64,000 bases of DNA from an uncultured Oscillospiraceae bacterium (GCA_910588495.1 CAJUPU010000014.1:1-64000), one strand, 5' to 3'; positions 41,345-50,475 are shown, numbered from the stretch's first letter. The notes: generated from the letters alone by a model not told the origin. Numbers and translations are program-made.

Positions 41345-41401
41345 TGTACTTTTTCCCGGCATTCTGATATAATGGGGCTGTCCGCTTTGGCGGACGGCCC
41401 C
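41345..41401 (+). promoter_or_regulatory. Possible promoter and leader hairpin before the helicase gene
   Basis: TATAAT at 41368-41373 has a poor -35 (TGTACT, 17 bp away). It is followed by a hairpin GGGGCTGTCCGC/GCGGACGGCCCC (41374-41401) without a T-run, so the hairpin is more likely a transcript-stabilising 5' end than a terminator. Confidence 0.45.
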
Positions 41402-41430
41402 ATCGCATCTCACGAAAAGGACTGATCGAT

Positions 41431-43905
41431 ATGCTGACGCGGTCACAGGAACTGGAGTTCTGCCGCCTCCGCCGGGAGGTCATCGGCCAAACCTATCAAC
41501 AGCTCAACCCCGAGCAGCGAAAGGCCGTGCTGGCCACCGAAGGGCCCCTGCTGCTGCTGGCGGGGGCGGGGTCGGGCAAGACCACGGTGCTCATCCACCG
41601 GGTGGCGAACCTGATCCGCTACGGCCGGGGGTCGGACAGCGATGAGGCGCCGGGGTGGGCGACGCAGCAGGATCTGGACTTTCTGCGCGCCTACGCCGCC
41701 GCCCCCGCCAAGGAAGGCCGCCTCCAGGCCGACCGGCTGTGCGCCCTGGACCCCGCCCCCCCCTGGACCATCATCGCCATCACCTTCACCAACAAGGCCG
41801 CCGGGGAGCTGAAAGCCCGGCTGGAAAAGATGCTGGGCCCCGCCGCCCGGGACGTGTGGGCCTCCACCTTCCACTCCGCCTGTGTGCGCATCCTCCGCCG
41901 GGACATCGAGAAGTTGGGCTTCCCCTCCTCCTTCACCATCTACGACACCGACGATTCCCTGCGGGTGATGAAGGACTGCGTCCGGGAGCTGTCCTTCGAT
42001 GACAAGCAGTTCCCCCCCCGCGCGGTGCTGGGCGACATCTCCCGGGCCAAGGACAAGCTCCAGCTGGCCCGGGACTTCGCCGGGGAGGCGGACAAGTCCG
42101 GCGACCTCCGGCTGCAGAAGATCGCCCGGCTGTACGCCGAGTACGAGAAGCGGCTGTGGGAGGCCGGAGCGCTGGACTTCGACGACATCATCCTCCACAC
42201 CGTCCGGCTGCTCCAGGAGCACGACGACGTTCTGGCATATTACCAGAAAAAATTCCGCTATGTGCTCATCGACGAGTACCAGGACACCAACAATCTGCAG
42301 TATCTGCTGGCCTCCCTGCTGGCCGGGGGGTGGAAGAACATCTGCGTGGTTGGGGACGACGACCAGTCCATCTACCGCTTCCGGGGGGCCACCATCGAAA
42401 ACATCCTGTCCTTCGAGGACCAGTACAAGGGCTGCCGCACCATCCGGCTGGAGCAGAACTACCGCTCCACCAAGAACATCCTGGACGCCGCCAACGCCGT
42501 GATCCGCCACAACCAGGGCCGCAAGGGCAAGGAGCTGTGGACTGCCGGGCCGTCGGGGGACAAGGTCCAGCTCTACACCGCCATGAACGAGAACGACGAG
42601 GCCCGGTTCGTGGCGGACAAGCTGATGTCCGACTACCGGGCGGGGGTGAAGTGGAACACCCACGCCGTACTCTACCGGATGAACGCCCAGTCCAACCAGC
42701 TGGAGGTGGCCTTCAAGCGCAGCGGCATCCCCTACAAGGTGATCGGCGGCACCCGGTTCTTCGACCGGGCGGAGGTGAAGGACATGCTGGCCTATCTGTG
42801 CGTGGTCCACAACCCCGCCGACGACCTGCGGCTGGCCCGGATCGTCAACAATCCCCCCCGGGGCATCGGCAGCGCCACCATAGAGCGGGCCAGGGCCATC
42901 GCCGCCCAAAACGGCCTGTCCCTGTGGGACGTGGTGTCCCACGCCGGGGACCACCCGGAGCTCCAGCGGGCGGCGGCAAAGCTGGGGCAGTTCACCGCCA
43001 TGATCCAGGAGCTGACGGAGCTGTCCCACACCCTGGACCTGGAAAATTTTTACGAGGAGGCGGCGGCCCGCACCGGCTACGCCGCCATGCTCCAGGCCAA
43101 GCGCGACATCGAGAGCCGCACCCGGCTGGAGAACGTGCGGGAGCTGCTCACCTCCATCAAGGGCTATGTGGAGAATGCCGGGGAGGAGGCGTCCCTGGCG
43201 GGCTTTCTGGAGGAGATCGCCCTGTACACAGACCTGGACAGCCACGACCCCGATGAGGACGCGGTGGTGATGATGACCATGCACTCCGCCAAGGGTCTGG
43301 AGTTCCCCTCGGTGTTCGTGGTGGGCATGGAGGAGGGGATCTTCCCCGGCATCCGGGCCATCGGCGAGGCGGAGGAGATGGAGGAGGAGCGGCGGCTGTG
43401 CTACGTGGCCCTGACCCGTGCCAAGGAACGGCTCTACCTCACCTGCGCGGGCCAGCGGATGCTCTTTGGCCGCACCAGCACCAACCGGCCCTCCCGGTTC
43501 GCCGGGGAGATCCCGGCGGAGCTGCTGGACCAGTCCGGGCGGTCCTACCTGGACCCCGCCCCCACCGGGGGGGACTGGGACGAGTTCGACCAGACGCCCA
43601 GGGTCTCCACCTACCGGGAGCCCTACCGCCCCGCCTACGGCGGTGGGGAGCGGCGGACCTATACCCCGCCCCGGCCTCAGAAAAGCGCCGCCCGCCCCGT
43701 GTTCCGGTCCGCTGTGGCGGACTCCGGCCCCGCCCTGCCCGAGTACCAGAAGGGGGACATGCTGGAGCACAAAGCCTTTGGCCGGGGGATGGTGCTGTCC
43801 GCCCAGAAGATGGGGGGCGACGTGCTGCTGGAGATCGCCTTCGACGGGGTGGGGTCCAAGCGGCTGATGCTCAAGACCAGCGTGCAGTACATCAAAAAGC
43901 TATAG
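41431..43905 (+). CDS. ATP-dependent DNA helicase PcrA/UvrD
   Basis: This 824-residue superfamily 1A helicase unwinds DNA 3' to 5' in repair and plasmid replication. Visible motifs: Q-motif LNPEQRKAVL, Walker A AGAGSGKTTV, motif Ia TFTNKAAGELK, II DEYQDTN, III VGDDDQSIYRFRGA, IV QNYRS, V TMHSAKGLEFPSVFVVG and VI YVALTRAKERLYL. There is an insertion of ~45 residues between motifs I and Ia (about 60-110) compared with typical PcrA. The C-terminal tail (~700-824) has a Tudor-like RNA-polymerase-binding end (GDMLEHKAFGRGMVLS). Confidence 0.95.
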   Translation: MLTRSQELEFCRLRREVIGQTYQQLNPEQRKAVLATEGPLLLLAGAGSGKTTVLIHRVANLIRYGRGSDSDEAPGWATQQDLDFLRAYAAAPAKEGRLQADRLCALDPAPPWTIIAITFTNKAAGELKARLEKMLGPAARDVWASTFHSACVRILRRDIEKLGFPSSFTIYDTDDSLRVMKDCVRELSFDDKQFPPRAVLGDISRAKDKLQLARDFAGEADKSGDLRLQKIARLYAEYEKRLWEAGALDFDDIILHTVRLLQEHDDVLAYYQKKFRYVLIDEYQDTNNLQYLLASLLAGGWKNICVVGDDDQSIYRFRGATIENILSFEDQYKGCRTIRLEQNYRSTKNILDAANAVIRHNQGRKGKELWTAGPSGDKVQLYTAMNENDEARFVADKLMSDYRAGVKWNTHAVLYRMNAQSNQLEVAFKRSGIPYKVIGGTRFFDRAEVKDMLAYLCVVHNPADDLRLARIVNNPPRGIGSATIERARAIAAQNGLSLWDVVSHAGDHPELQRAAAKLGQFTAMIQELTELSHTLDLENFYEEAAARTGYAAMLQAKRDIESRTRLENVRELLTSIKGYVENAGEEASLAGFLEEIALYTDLDSHDPDEDAVVMMTMHSAKGLEFPSVFVVGMEEGIFPGIRAIGEAEEMEEERRLCYVALTRAKERLYLTCAGQRMLFGRTSTNRPSRFAGEIPAELLDQSGRSYLDPAPTGGDWDEFDQTPRVSTYREPYRPAYGGGERRTYTPPRPQKSAARPVFRSAVADSGPALPEYQKGDMLEHKAFGRGMVLSAQKMGGDVLLEIAFDGVGSKRLMLKTSVQYIKKL

Positions 43906-44035
43906 CGTCCGAGCCGTCGTGAGCAGCGCGGATGGACCGGCGCGAGGGCAAAAGCCCCGCCGCCGCAAAGTGGAGGCGGGTTTTGTCCGAGCAGCCGGGA
44001 AGCCGCGCGTCGCGAACAGGCGAGGCGTGAATACA
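43906..44035 (+). repeat. Intergenic repeat family 2, copy after the helicase gene
   Basis: This ~130-bp unit starts at GAGCCGTCGTGAGCAGCGCG and ends in GAAGCCGCGCGTCGCGAACA-GGCG. Both blocks are found in the copy inside the dnaK operon. The centre is a different hairpin (CCCGCC.../GGCGGG). It is non-coding. Confidence 0.7.
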
Positions 44036-44043
44036 AAAACGCG

Positions 44044-44073
44044 AAAAGGACCGCCTTCCGGCGGTCCTTTTCT
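44044..44073. terminator. Bidirectional terminator: helicase gene and cobalamin operon
   Basis: AAAAGGACCGCC pairs perfectly with GGCGGTCCTTTT around TTCC. It ends the 14-kb cobalamin operon on the minus strand and the helicase transcript on the plus strand. Confidence 0.85.
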
Positions 44074-44076
44074 ATC

Positions 44077-44586
44077 TCAAAATTCCACGCCCCTCCGGGC
44101 GGGGACGCCCTGTTCGAAGGGATGGCGGTGGCACCTCATCTCGGTGACATAGTCCGCCGCCTCCCGCATCCACTCCGGCGGCTCCCGGCCGGTGAGCACT
44201 ACCTCCCGGCCCTCCGGCCGGTCCAGCACCGCCGCTCTCAGCAGATCCCGGTCAATTAGATCCGTTTGCCAGGCGGCGCAGGCCTCGTCCAGCACCAGCA
44301 GCTCCGCGTCCAGCGCCAGGGCCCGGCGCAGGTGGTCCGTCTGGAGGGCGCGGGTCTCCGCCTTCTCTGCCCCGGTCATCTGAAAGGAGAATTTGGTTCC
44401 CGCCTTGCCCCGGAACACCTGGGCGCCCAGCCCCTCCAGCAGGGGGATCTCCCCGCTGTCCCTCCCCTTGAGGAACTGGACGACGGCCACCCGCCGCCCC
44501 GTGCCCAGCGCCCGCAGGGCCAGCCCCATGGCGGCGGTGGTCTTGCCCTTGCCCGCCCCCCAGTAGAGGTGGACCAGCCCCGTCAT
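44077..44586 (-). CDS. cobA: Cob(I)yrinic acid a,c-diamide adenosyltransferase
   Basis: This 169-residue CobA/BtuR-type P-loop enzyme has GAGKGKTTAAMGLALRALG at the start, VAVVQFLKG and LLVLDEACAA. It attaches the 5'-deoxyadenosyl group to Co(I) corrinoids. It is the last gene of the operon and overlaps cbiC by 4 bp. The name follows the Salmonella cobA/btuR usage, not the uroporphyrinogen methyltransferase. Confidence 0.92.
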   Translation of the reverse strand: MTGLVHLYWGAGKGKTTAAMGLALRALGTGRRVAVVQFLKGRDSGEIPLLEGLGAQVFRGKAGTKFSFQMTGAEKAETRALQTDHLRRALALDAELLVLDEACAAWQTDLIDRDLLRAAVLDRPEGREVVLTGREPPEWMREAADYVTEMRCHRHPFEQGVPARRGVEF

Positions 44587-45260
44587 TTCAGCGCCTCCTG
44601 GCGCCTGACGGGGTCCACCGCGTCCAGAGCGGTGTACAGCAGGGCGTTGCAGATGGCGGCGCACACGTTGCTGCCCCCCTTGCGGCCCATGGCGGCGATG
44701 CAGGGCACGCCGAAGCGCTCACAGGCGTCGAACACCCGCTCCTTGCTCTCCACCACGTTGACGAAGCCCACCGGAGCCCCGATCACCAGGGCGGGGCGCA
44801 GGCCCGCCTCCATCAGCTCACAGATCTTCAGCAGGGCGGTGGGGGCGTTGCCCACCGCCAGCACCCCGACGGGGTGCTCTTTTGCCGCTTTGTCCATGCA
44901 CACCACCGCCCGGGTGGTGCCCCGGGCCTTTGCGGCGGCGGCCACGTCGGAGTCCGCCATGTAGCAGCGGACCTCCCCCCCCAGCTTGGACAGCGCCGCC
45001 TTGCTCACTCCGGACCTGGCCATGTTGGTGTCGGTGACGATGGACGCCCCCGCCCGGAGGGCCTCCACCGCCCGCTCCACCGCATTCTCCGTGAAGCGCA
45101 GGGCTTCGGCGTAGTCGAAGTCCGCCGTGGTGTGGATCACCCGCTTCACCACCGCCTCGTGCTCCGGGAGCAGGGCGATGCCCCGCCGGGCCAGCTCTTC
45201 CCCGATGATCCTCATGCTCTCCGCCTCGATGGCGGAGGGCGTGGTATAGGTCGCGTCCAT
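44583..45260 (-). CDS. cbiC: Precorrin-8X/cobalt-precorrin-8 methylmutase
   Basis: This 225-residue protein has the catalytic His in VVKRVIHTTADFDYAE and the conserved stretch IVTDTNMARSGVSK, followed by IGAPVGFVNVVESKE. It moves the C11 methyl to C12, giving cobyrinic acid. It starts directly at the cobyric acid synthase stop and overlaps the adenosyltransferase gene. Confidence 0.95.
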   Translation of the reverse strand: MDATYTTPSAIEAESMRIIGEELARRGIALLPEHEAVVKRVIHTTADFDYAEALRFTENAVERAVEALRAGASIVTDTNMARSGVSKAALSKLGGEVRCYMADSDVAAAAKARGTTRAVVCMDKAAKEHPVGVLAVGNAPTALLKICELMEAGLRPALVIGAPVGFVNVVESKERVFDACERFGVPCIAAMGRKGGSNVCAAICNALLYTALDAVDPVRRQEALK

Positions 45261-46742
45261 TCAGTTCCCCTCCATCACGCCATAGATCTTGTCCATATCC
45301 AGGGCCTCCCGGACCCCCTGGGCCAGCAGGTCCAGCTGCCCCTGCTGATAGGCGGCGTGGGACACCGCCTGGGCGGCCTCCACCGCCAGCCCCTTCCGGG
45401 CGCACAGCAGCTCCGCCAGCTTCTGGGTCAGTTCCCCGCTGTCGAACAGCCCGTGGAGGTAGGTGCCCCACACGTTTCCCTGGGCGCAGCCGTCCTCCCG
45501 GCCGTTTTCCAGGCGGCAGAAGGGCGCCCCCCGCACCTGGGTGGTCCCCATGTGGATCTCGTACCCGTCCAGGCGGGCCCCCGCCAGCGGCCCGGCCAGC
45601 ACCGCGGCCCCCACCCGGGTGCGGGACTTCTCGGGCAGGAACGTGGTCTCCATGGGCAGAAGGCCCAGCCCTCGGACGCTGCCGGTGTTGCCATGCTCCA
45701 CCCCCTGGGGGTCGTGGATGAGCTCCCCCAGCATCTGATAGCCGCCGCACACCCCAAGCACCGGCACGCCCTGGGCCGCCAGCTTGAGGACCGCCGCCTC
45801 CAGCCCGGTCTGGCGCAGCCACAAAAGGTCGCCCACGGTGCTCTTGGTGCCGGGCAGGATCACCAGATCCGGCGCGCCCAGCTTCCGGGGATCGTCCACA
45901 TAGCGCACCCCGATCTGGGGGTGCTCCTCCAGGGGGGCGAAGTCGGTGAAGTTGGAGATCCGGGGCAGGCGGACCACCGCCGCGTCCAGGGGCTTGTGGG
46001 CCTCCTCCCGGCCCAGGCAGGGGGCCAGGGAGTCCTCGTCGTCCACGTCCACCTTCAGATAGGGCACCACCCCCAGCACCGGCTTGCCCGTCTTTTCCTC
46101 CAGCATGGCAAGGCCGGGGCGGAGGATGTCCGGGTCCCCCCGGAACTTGTTGACGATCAGCCCCGCGATCCGCTCCTGTTCCGGCCGCTGGAGCAGGGCC
46201 ACCGTGCCGTAGAGCTGGGCGAACACGCCCCCCCGGTCGATGTCCCCGGCCAGCAGCACCGGGGCGTCCACCTTGAGGGCCAGCCCCATGTTCACGATGT
46301 CATCGGCGCGCAGATTGATCTCCGCCGGACTGCCCGCCCCCTCGATCACGATGATGTCGTGCTCGGCGGCCAGGCTGTCAAAGGCGTCCAGCACCTCGGG
46401 GAAGAGCTGCTTTTTATAGCGGAAATACTCCGCCGCCGACATCTGCCCCCGGATCTCCCCCAGGACGATCACCTGACTGCCCGTGTCGCTGCTGGGCTTG
46501 AGCAGCACGGGGTTCATCCGCACGTCGGGCTCCGCCCCCGCCGCCTGGGCCTGGACCACCTGGGCCCGGCCCATCTCCAGGCCGTCCCGGGTGACGTAGC
46601 TGTTCAGCGCCATGTTCTGGCTCTTGAACGGGGCCACCCGGTATCCGTCCTGGGCGAAGATCCGGCACAGCGCGGCGCACAGCAGGCTCTTGCCCGCCCC
46701 GGACATGGTGCCCTGGACCATGATGCGTTTGGCTCGGCTCAT
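45261..46742 (-). CDS. cbiP: Cobyric acid synthase
   Basis: This 493-residue amidotransferase has an N-terminal MoxR/DTBS-like domain (MVQGTMSGAGKSLLCAALCRIF) and a C-terminal class I glutaminase domain with the nucleophile in VLGVCGGYQMLG and a late His in TYLHGLFDSGE. It amidates four side chains (b, d, e, g) of adenosylcobyrinic a,c-diamide. It overlaps cobD by 4 bp. Confidence 0.96.
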   Translation of the reverse strand: MSRAKRIMVQGTMSGAGKSLLCAALCRIFAQDGYRVAPFKSQNMALNSYVTRDGLEMGRAQVVQAQAAGAEPDVRMNPVLLKPSSDTGSQVIVLGEIRGQMSAAEYFRYKKQLFPEVLDAFDSLAAEHDIIVIEGAGSPAEINLRADDIVNMGLALKVDAPVLLAGDIDRGGVFAQLYGTVALLQRPEQERIAGLIVNKFRGDPDILRPGLAMLEEKTGKPVLGVVPYLKVDVDDEDSLAPCLGREEAHKPLDAAVVRLPRISNFTDFAPLEEHPQIGVRYVDDPRKLGAPDLVILPGTKSTVGDLLWLRQTGLEAAVLKLAAQGVPVLGVCGGYQMLGELIHDPQGVEHGNTGSVRGLGLLPMETTFLPEKSRTRVGAAVLAGPLAGARLDGYEIHMGTTQVRGAPFCRLENGREDGCAQGNVWGTYLHGLFDSGELTQKLAELLCARKGLAVEAAQAVSHAAYQQGQLDLLAQGVREALDMDKIYGVMEGN

Positions 46743-47821
46743 AGGCTCCCCTCCCTCAAGATCTCCTCCAGCGCGGCCAGCAGGCGGCTGTTCTCCTCCG
46801 CCGTGCGCACCGCCGTTCGATACCAGCCCTCACACAGGCCGTGGTAGTTGGCGCAGTCCCGGAGGAGGATCCCCCGCTCCCGCAGGGGCCCCACCAGGGG
46901 CACGGGGGACCAAAACAGCAGATAGTTGGCCTCCCCGGGCACCACCCGGAGGCCCAGCCGGGACAGCTCCCCCGCCAGCCGGGGCCGCTGGGCCTGGATC
47001 TGCGCCCTCACGGCCTCCACGTAGTTCGTCTCTTCCAGCGCGGCGATCCCCGCCGCCTGGGCCGGGCCGGACACCCCCCAGGGCTGGCCCGCGCCCCCCA
47101 TGGCGGCCAGCAGGGCGGCGTCCGAGCACAGACAGTACCCCAGCCGCAGCCCCGCCATGGCGTACAGCTTGGTGAACGCTTTCAAGATCAGCAGGTTTTC
47201 GTACCTGCCCACCAGGTCTTTCAGGGAAAAGGCGTCCGGATCGTCCAAAAAGCCGCAGAAGCACTCGTCCAGCACCAGCAGGGCCCCCGCCGCCCGGCAT
47301 CGCTCCGCCGCCGCCGCCAGCAGGGCGCGGGGGACGGTCCGCCCGGTGGGGTTGTTGGGCTGGCACAGGAACACCAGGTCCATATCCGGCGTGATGGCCT
47401 CCAAAAAGTCCTCATTCAGGGCGAAGCCGTCCCCCTCCTTCAGCAAAAAGCGGTCCGTGCTGCACCCGGCCAGCTCCAGCGCCGCCTCGTACTCCGAGAA
47501 GGCGGGGGCGGTGACCAGCCCCCGCTTCGGGCGTCTGGCCAGCACGGCGCGGTAGATCAGCTCCGCTGCCCCGTTGCCGCACAACACCCAGGCCGGGTCC
47601 ACCCCCTCCGCTTTGCCGATGGCGGCCCGCAGGGCCCGGCACAGGGGGTCCGGGTAGCGCTCCGCCGTGTCCAGGGCGCGGACCGCGGCCCTGCGCACCC
47701 CCTCCGGCAGGCCCAGGGGGCTGATGTTGGCGGAAAAGTCCAGGGGCTGGCCGCCCCGCTCCGCCTGATAGCCCGCCCAGTCGCCGCCGTGGGTCAGTTT
47801 TGCCTCCATATCCGCCCTCAT
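46739..47821 (-). CDS. cobD: L-threonine-O-3-phosphate decarboxylase
   Basis: This 360-residue PLP enzyme of the histidinol-phosphate aminotransferase fold starts at the ATG overlapping the cbiB stop. Family landmarks: THGGDWAGYQ, DFSANISPLGLPEGV, CQPNNPTGRTVP, DECFCGFLDDP and the PLP lysine in LKAFTKLYAMAGLRLGY. It makes aminopropanol phosphate for the nucleotide loop, and its location beside cbiB supports this over a histidine role. Confidence 0.93.
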   Translation of the reverse strand: MRADMEAKLTHGGDWAGYQAERGGQPLDFSANISPLGLPEGVRRAAVRALDTAERYPDPLCRALRAAIGKAEGVDPAWVLCGNGAAELIYRAVLARRPKRGLVTAPAFSEYEAALELAGCSTDRFLLKEGDGFALNEDFLEAITPDMDLVFLCQPNNPTGRTVPRALLAAAAERCRAAGALLVLDECFCGFLDDPDAFSLKDLVGRYENLLILKAFTKLYAMAGLRLGYCLCSDAALLAAMGGAGQPWGVSGPAQAAGIAALEETNYVEAVRAQIQAQRPRLAGELSRLGLRVVPGEANYLLFWSPVPLVGPLRERGILLRDCANYHGLCEGWYRTAVRTAEENSRLLAALEEILREGSL

Positions 47822-48783
47822 TTCTTCCGGCGGGCCAGCGCCCGCCCCAGCAGCCCCGCCCCCAGGGCCAGCCCCGCCGCCGCGTACAGCATTTTGTTGG
47901 CCCGGCCAATGTCCGCGGGCTCCACGGGCCGTTTGGGGTCCCCGATGGCGGGCTTGTCCACCGTTTTTCCAAAATAGGAGGCGGGCCCCGCCAATTGCAC
48001 CCCCAGCGCCCCGGCGCAGGCGGACTCCGTCTGGGCGGAGTTGGGGCTTGCGTGGTTCCGGCGGTCCCGCCGCCAGATCCTCCAGGCGCTTGGGCCGTCC
48101 TGGCCGGTGAGATGCGCCGCCCCCACCCAGCACAGCGCCGCCAGCCGGGAGGGCGCCAGGTTGGCCAGATCGTCCAGGCGTGCCGCCGCCCGGCCGAAGT
48201 AGAGGTAGCGGTGGTTTTTATAGCCCACCATGCTGTCCATGGTGTTCACCGCCTTGTAGGTCAGGGCCAGGGGCGCACCGCCGGCCAGCATGTAGAACAG
48301 GGGCGCGGCCACCCCGTCGGAAAAGTTCTCCGCCACGGTCTCCACGGCGGCTTTGGCCACCCCCTCGGCGCTCAGGTTTTCCGTGTCCCGGCCCACGATG
48401 CGGCCCACCGCCCGCCGGGCGGCGGGCAGGTCGCCCCGCTCCAGCTCCCGCTGGACCCGGGCGCTCTCCTGGGCCAGCCCCTTCAGGGCCAGGGCCTGCC
48501 AGCACCACACCGTCTCCAGGCCCACACCCAGGGCCGGGTGTATTTTTTTCGCCAGGGCACAGGCCCCCGACGTGAGAACATAGGTCCCCGCCGGGAGGGC
48601 GGCCGCCAAGATAGCTCCGCCCAGCAGCTCCCCTTCCGGGGTCTGGGGCAGGCGGGGGCGCAGAACGTCCTCCAGGGCCGAGATCGCCCGCCCCATGTAC
48701 ACCACGGGGTGGGGCATCCAGTCCGGGTCGCCCAAAAGAAGGTCCAGCACAAAGCCGCAGGGGATGGCAGGGTCAAACTTCAT
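47818..48783 (-). CDS. cbiB: Adenosylcobinamide-phosphate synthase
   Basis: This 321-residue membrane protein has LLLGDPDWMPHPVVYMGRAI at the N-terminus, ENLSAEGVAKAAVETVAENFSDGV (abbreviated) in the centre and KAVNTMDSMVGYKN; all are CbiB/CobD hallmarks. It joins aminopropanol (phosphate) to cobyric acid. About five hydrophobic helices are visible. It overlaps both neighbours by 4 bp. Confidence 0.95.
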   Translation of the reverse strand: MKFDPAIPCGFVLDLLLGDPDWMPHPVVYMGRAISALEDVLRPRLPQTPEGELLGGAILAAALPAGTYVLTSGACALAKKIHPALGVGLETVWCWQALALKGLAQESARVQRELERGDLPAARRAVGRIVGRDTENLSAEGVAKAAVETVAENFSDGVAAPLFYMLAGGAPLALTYKAVNTMDSMVGYKNHRYLYFGRAAARLDDLANLAPSRLAALCWVGAAHLTGQDGPSAWRIWRRDRRNHASPNSAQTESACAGALGVQLAGPASYFGKTVDKPAIGDPKRPVEPADIGRANKMLYAAAGLALGAGLLGRALARRKK

Positions 48784-49379
48784 CGCTTCTCGCCTCTCGT
48801 GTACCGCACTGTCTCCAGCACGGTCAAAATTCGGTCTGTGCTCCACCGGGAGCCGTCCAGCACAAAGCCGCCCCCCAGGGGGCCCCGCCAGGAGAAGTAG
48901 TCCCGCCGGGGCAGGGCGAACCGCTCCAGCACCGCCATCTGAGTGCCGCCGTGGGCCACCACCGCCAGGCGCTTCGCGCCGGACGCCGCGGCCTGGTCCA
49001 TCAGCGCCCCGAAGGCGGCGCAGGTCCGGGCGCAGAACGCCTCCATGGACTCTCCCTCCGGCACGGGGCCCCGGCAATGGCCGTCCACCCATGCCCGATA
49101 GGGGGCGAAGTCCTCCATGTCCCGCCAGCTCCGGCCCTCGAAAACGCCGAAGTCCATTTCCCGAAGGTCTGGGACCACGATCTGCCGGGCCTGGGGGAAC
49201 AGGACCGCCGCCGTCTCCGCCGTCCGGCCCAGGGGGGAGACGAACACGGTCTCCATCCCGAGATCCGCCTCCCTCAGCGCCGCCCGCCCCGCCTCGGTGA
49301 GGGGCAGGTCGGTGCGGCCCAGATAGCGGCCCTGGGCGTTCCAGGCCGTCTGGCCGTGGCGCAGGAGATAGACCCTCAC
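48780..49379 (-). CDS. cobC: Alpha-ribazole phosphatase-like histidine phosphatase
   Basis: This 199-residue phosphoglycerate-mutase-fold phosphatase has the active-site YLLRHGQTAWN, a second Arg in SPLGRTAETA, Glu in MDFGVFEGRSW and the second His in VVAHGGTQM. It starts at a GTG that overlaps the preceding stop. In this operon it most likely dephosphorylates alpha-ribazole phosphate or adenosylcobalamin phosphate. Confidence 0.88.
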   Translation of the reverse strand: MRVYLLRHGQTAWNAQGRYLGRTDLPLTEAGRAALREADLGMETVFVSPLGRTAETAAVLFPQARQIVVPDLREMDFGVFEGRSWRDMEDFAPYRAWVDGHCRGPVPEGESMEAFCARTCAAFGALMDQAAASGAKRLAVVAHGGTQMAVLERFALPRRDYFSWRGPLGGGFVLDGSRWSTDRILTVLETVRYTRGEKR

Positions 49380-49699
49380 TTCAGCACCAGGGGCAGGCCG
49401 CACAGCACCCGGACCACCCGCTGGGCCCGCTGGGCCAGCAGGCAGCTCAACCGCCCCGCCGCCTCCCGGGCGGCCCGCTGGGCGGGATCGACCGGCACCA
49501 CGCCGCCCCCCACCTCGGTGGCGATGACCACCTCGAATCGAGCCAATTCATCGGCCAGGGCGTTCAGATCGGCGCAGTCCGCCGCCCGGTCCTGCACGTC
49601 CCAGACGGCCTGGGCACGCAGCTCTTCCTCGGTACAGTCCAAAAGCGCCTGGGCATAGTCCCTTTTTCCGCTGTACAGCGGCCCCGTGATGAAGATCAT
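49376..49699 (-). CDS. Short CobU-like P-loop protein
   Basis: This 107-residue protein begins MIFITGPLYSGKRDYAQALL, a P-loop resembling that of CobU, and ends VRVLCGLPLVLK like the end of CobU (VCEVVCGLPRYYKG). It lacks the guanylylated-His region and central part of the full-length CobU (176 residues) encoded 0.8 kb upstream. It is coupled by 4-bp overlaps to cobS and cobC, so it is maintained in the operon. It may be a regulatory or degenerate paralogue; activity is doubtful. Confidence 0.75.
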   Translation of the reverse strand: MIFITGPLYSGKRDYAQALLDCTEEELRAQAVWDVQDRAADCADLNALADELARFEVVIATEVGGGVVPVDPAQRAAREAAGRLSCLLAQRAQRVVRVLCGLPLVLK

Positions 49700-50475
49700 A
49701 AGAATTTCGCCTCCAACAGCTGGCAGGCGGCCAGCGCCCCCAGCATCCAAAGCTCGCACCGCTGCAAGAACCACCCGGCAAGATCGCCGGACAGCCCGCC
49801 GAACGCCCGGTCCGCCGCCACCCGGTAGCGCCGGAACACGATCAGCGCGGTGAGGGCCATGGCCCCCCCGGCGATCCCCCCCAGGACGATCATCCCGGAG
49901 GCGGCCAGGGCGCACTCCAGCATCAAGATCCGGCCCGCCATGCGGCGGTCCGCCCCGGTGGCGAAGGTGTGGGCCAGCCCCGTATCCCTGGCCAGGGCGA
50001 ACCGGGTCACCGACAGCCCGGACAGCCCCCGCTCCAGCACGAAGGCCAGCGCCATGGCCCCCAGGGCCTCCCGGGTGGGCACAAGGGCGGCGCACAGGGC
50101 CAGGTGGGCCGCGAAATAGGCGCACAGCTTGATCGCGGCGAAGGCCCCGCACCGGGGGTCCTTCAGGATCTCCTGCTTTTTCTCCGGGGGGGCGTGGCTG
50201 GCCAGGGCGTCGCAGGTGTCGGCGTAGCCGTCCAGGTGGACGCCCCCGGTGACCAGCACCGGGATCAGGCAGAGGCCCGCCCCCCGCAGCAGAGAGGGGG
50301 CGCTGAGATAGGCGCACAGCGCCCCCCAGCCCAGCCACAGCCCGCCGCACACCAGCCCCACGAGGGGGAAGGCGCACAGGGCGTAGCGCATGTTTTTGGC
50401 GTTCCACTCAGGGCAGGGCAGGGGCAGGGCGGAGAACATGGCGAAGGCCACCAGCACCGTCTCGATGAGGATCAT
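49696..50475 (-). CDS. cobS: Adenosylcobinamide-GDP ribazoletransferase
   Basis: This 259-residue integral membrane protein has about six helices and the CobS motifs LPLPCPEW, FPLVGLVCGGLW and VTGGVHLDGYADTCDALASH with its acidic metal-binding residues. It joins adenosylcobinamide-GDP and alpha-ribazole (phosphate). It overlaps cobU by 4 bp. Confidence 0.95.
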   Translation of the reverse strand: MILIETVLVAFAMFSALPLPCPEWNAKNMRYALCAFPLVGLVCGGLWLGWGALCAYLSAPSLLRGAGLCLIPVLVTGGVHLDGYADTCDALASHAPPEKKQEILKDPRCGAFAAIKLCAYFAAHLALCAALVPTREALGAMALAFVLERGLSGLSVTRFALARDTGLAHTFATGADRRMAGRILMLECALAASGMIVLGGIAGGAMALTALIVFRRYRVAADRAFGGLSGDLAGWFLQRCELWMLGALAACQLLEAKFL

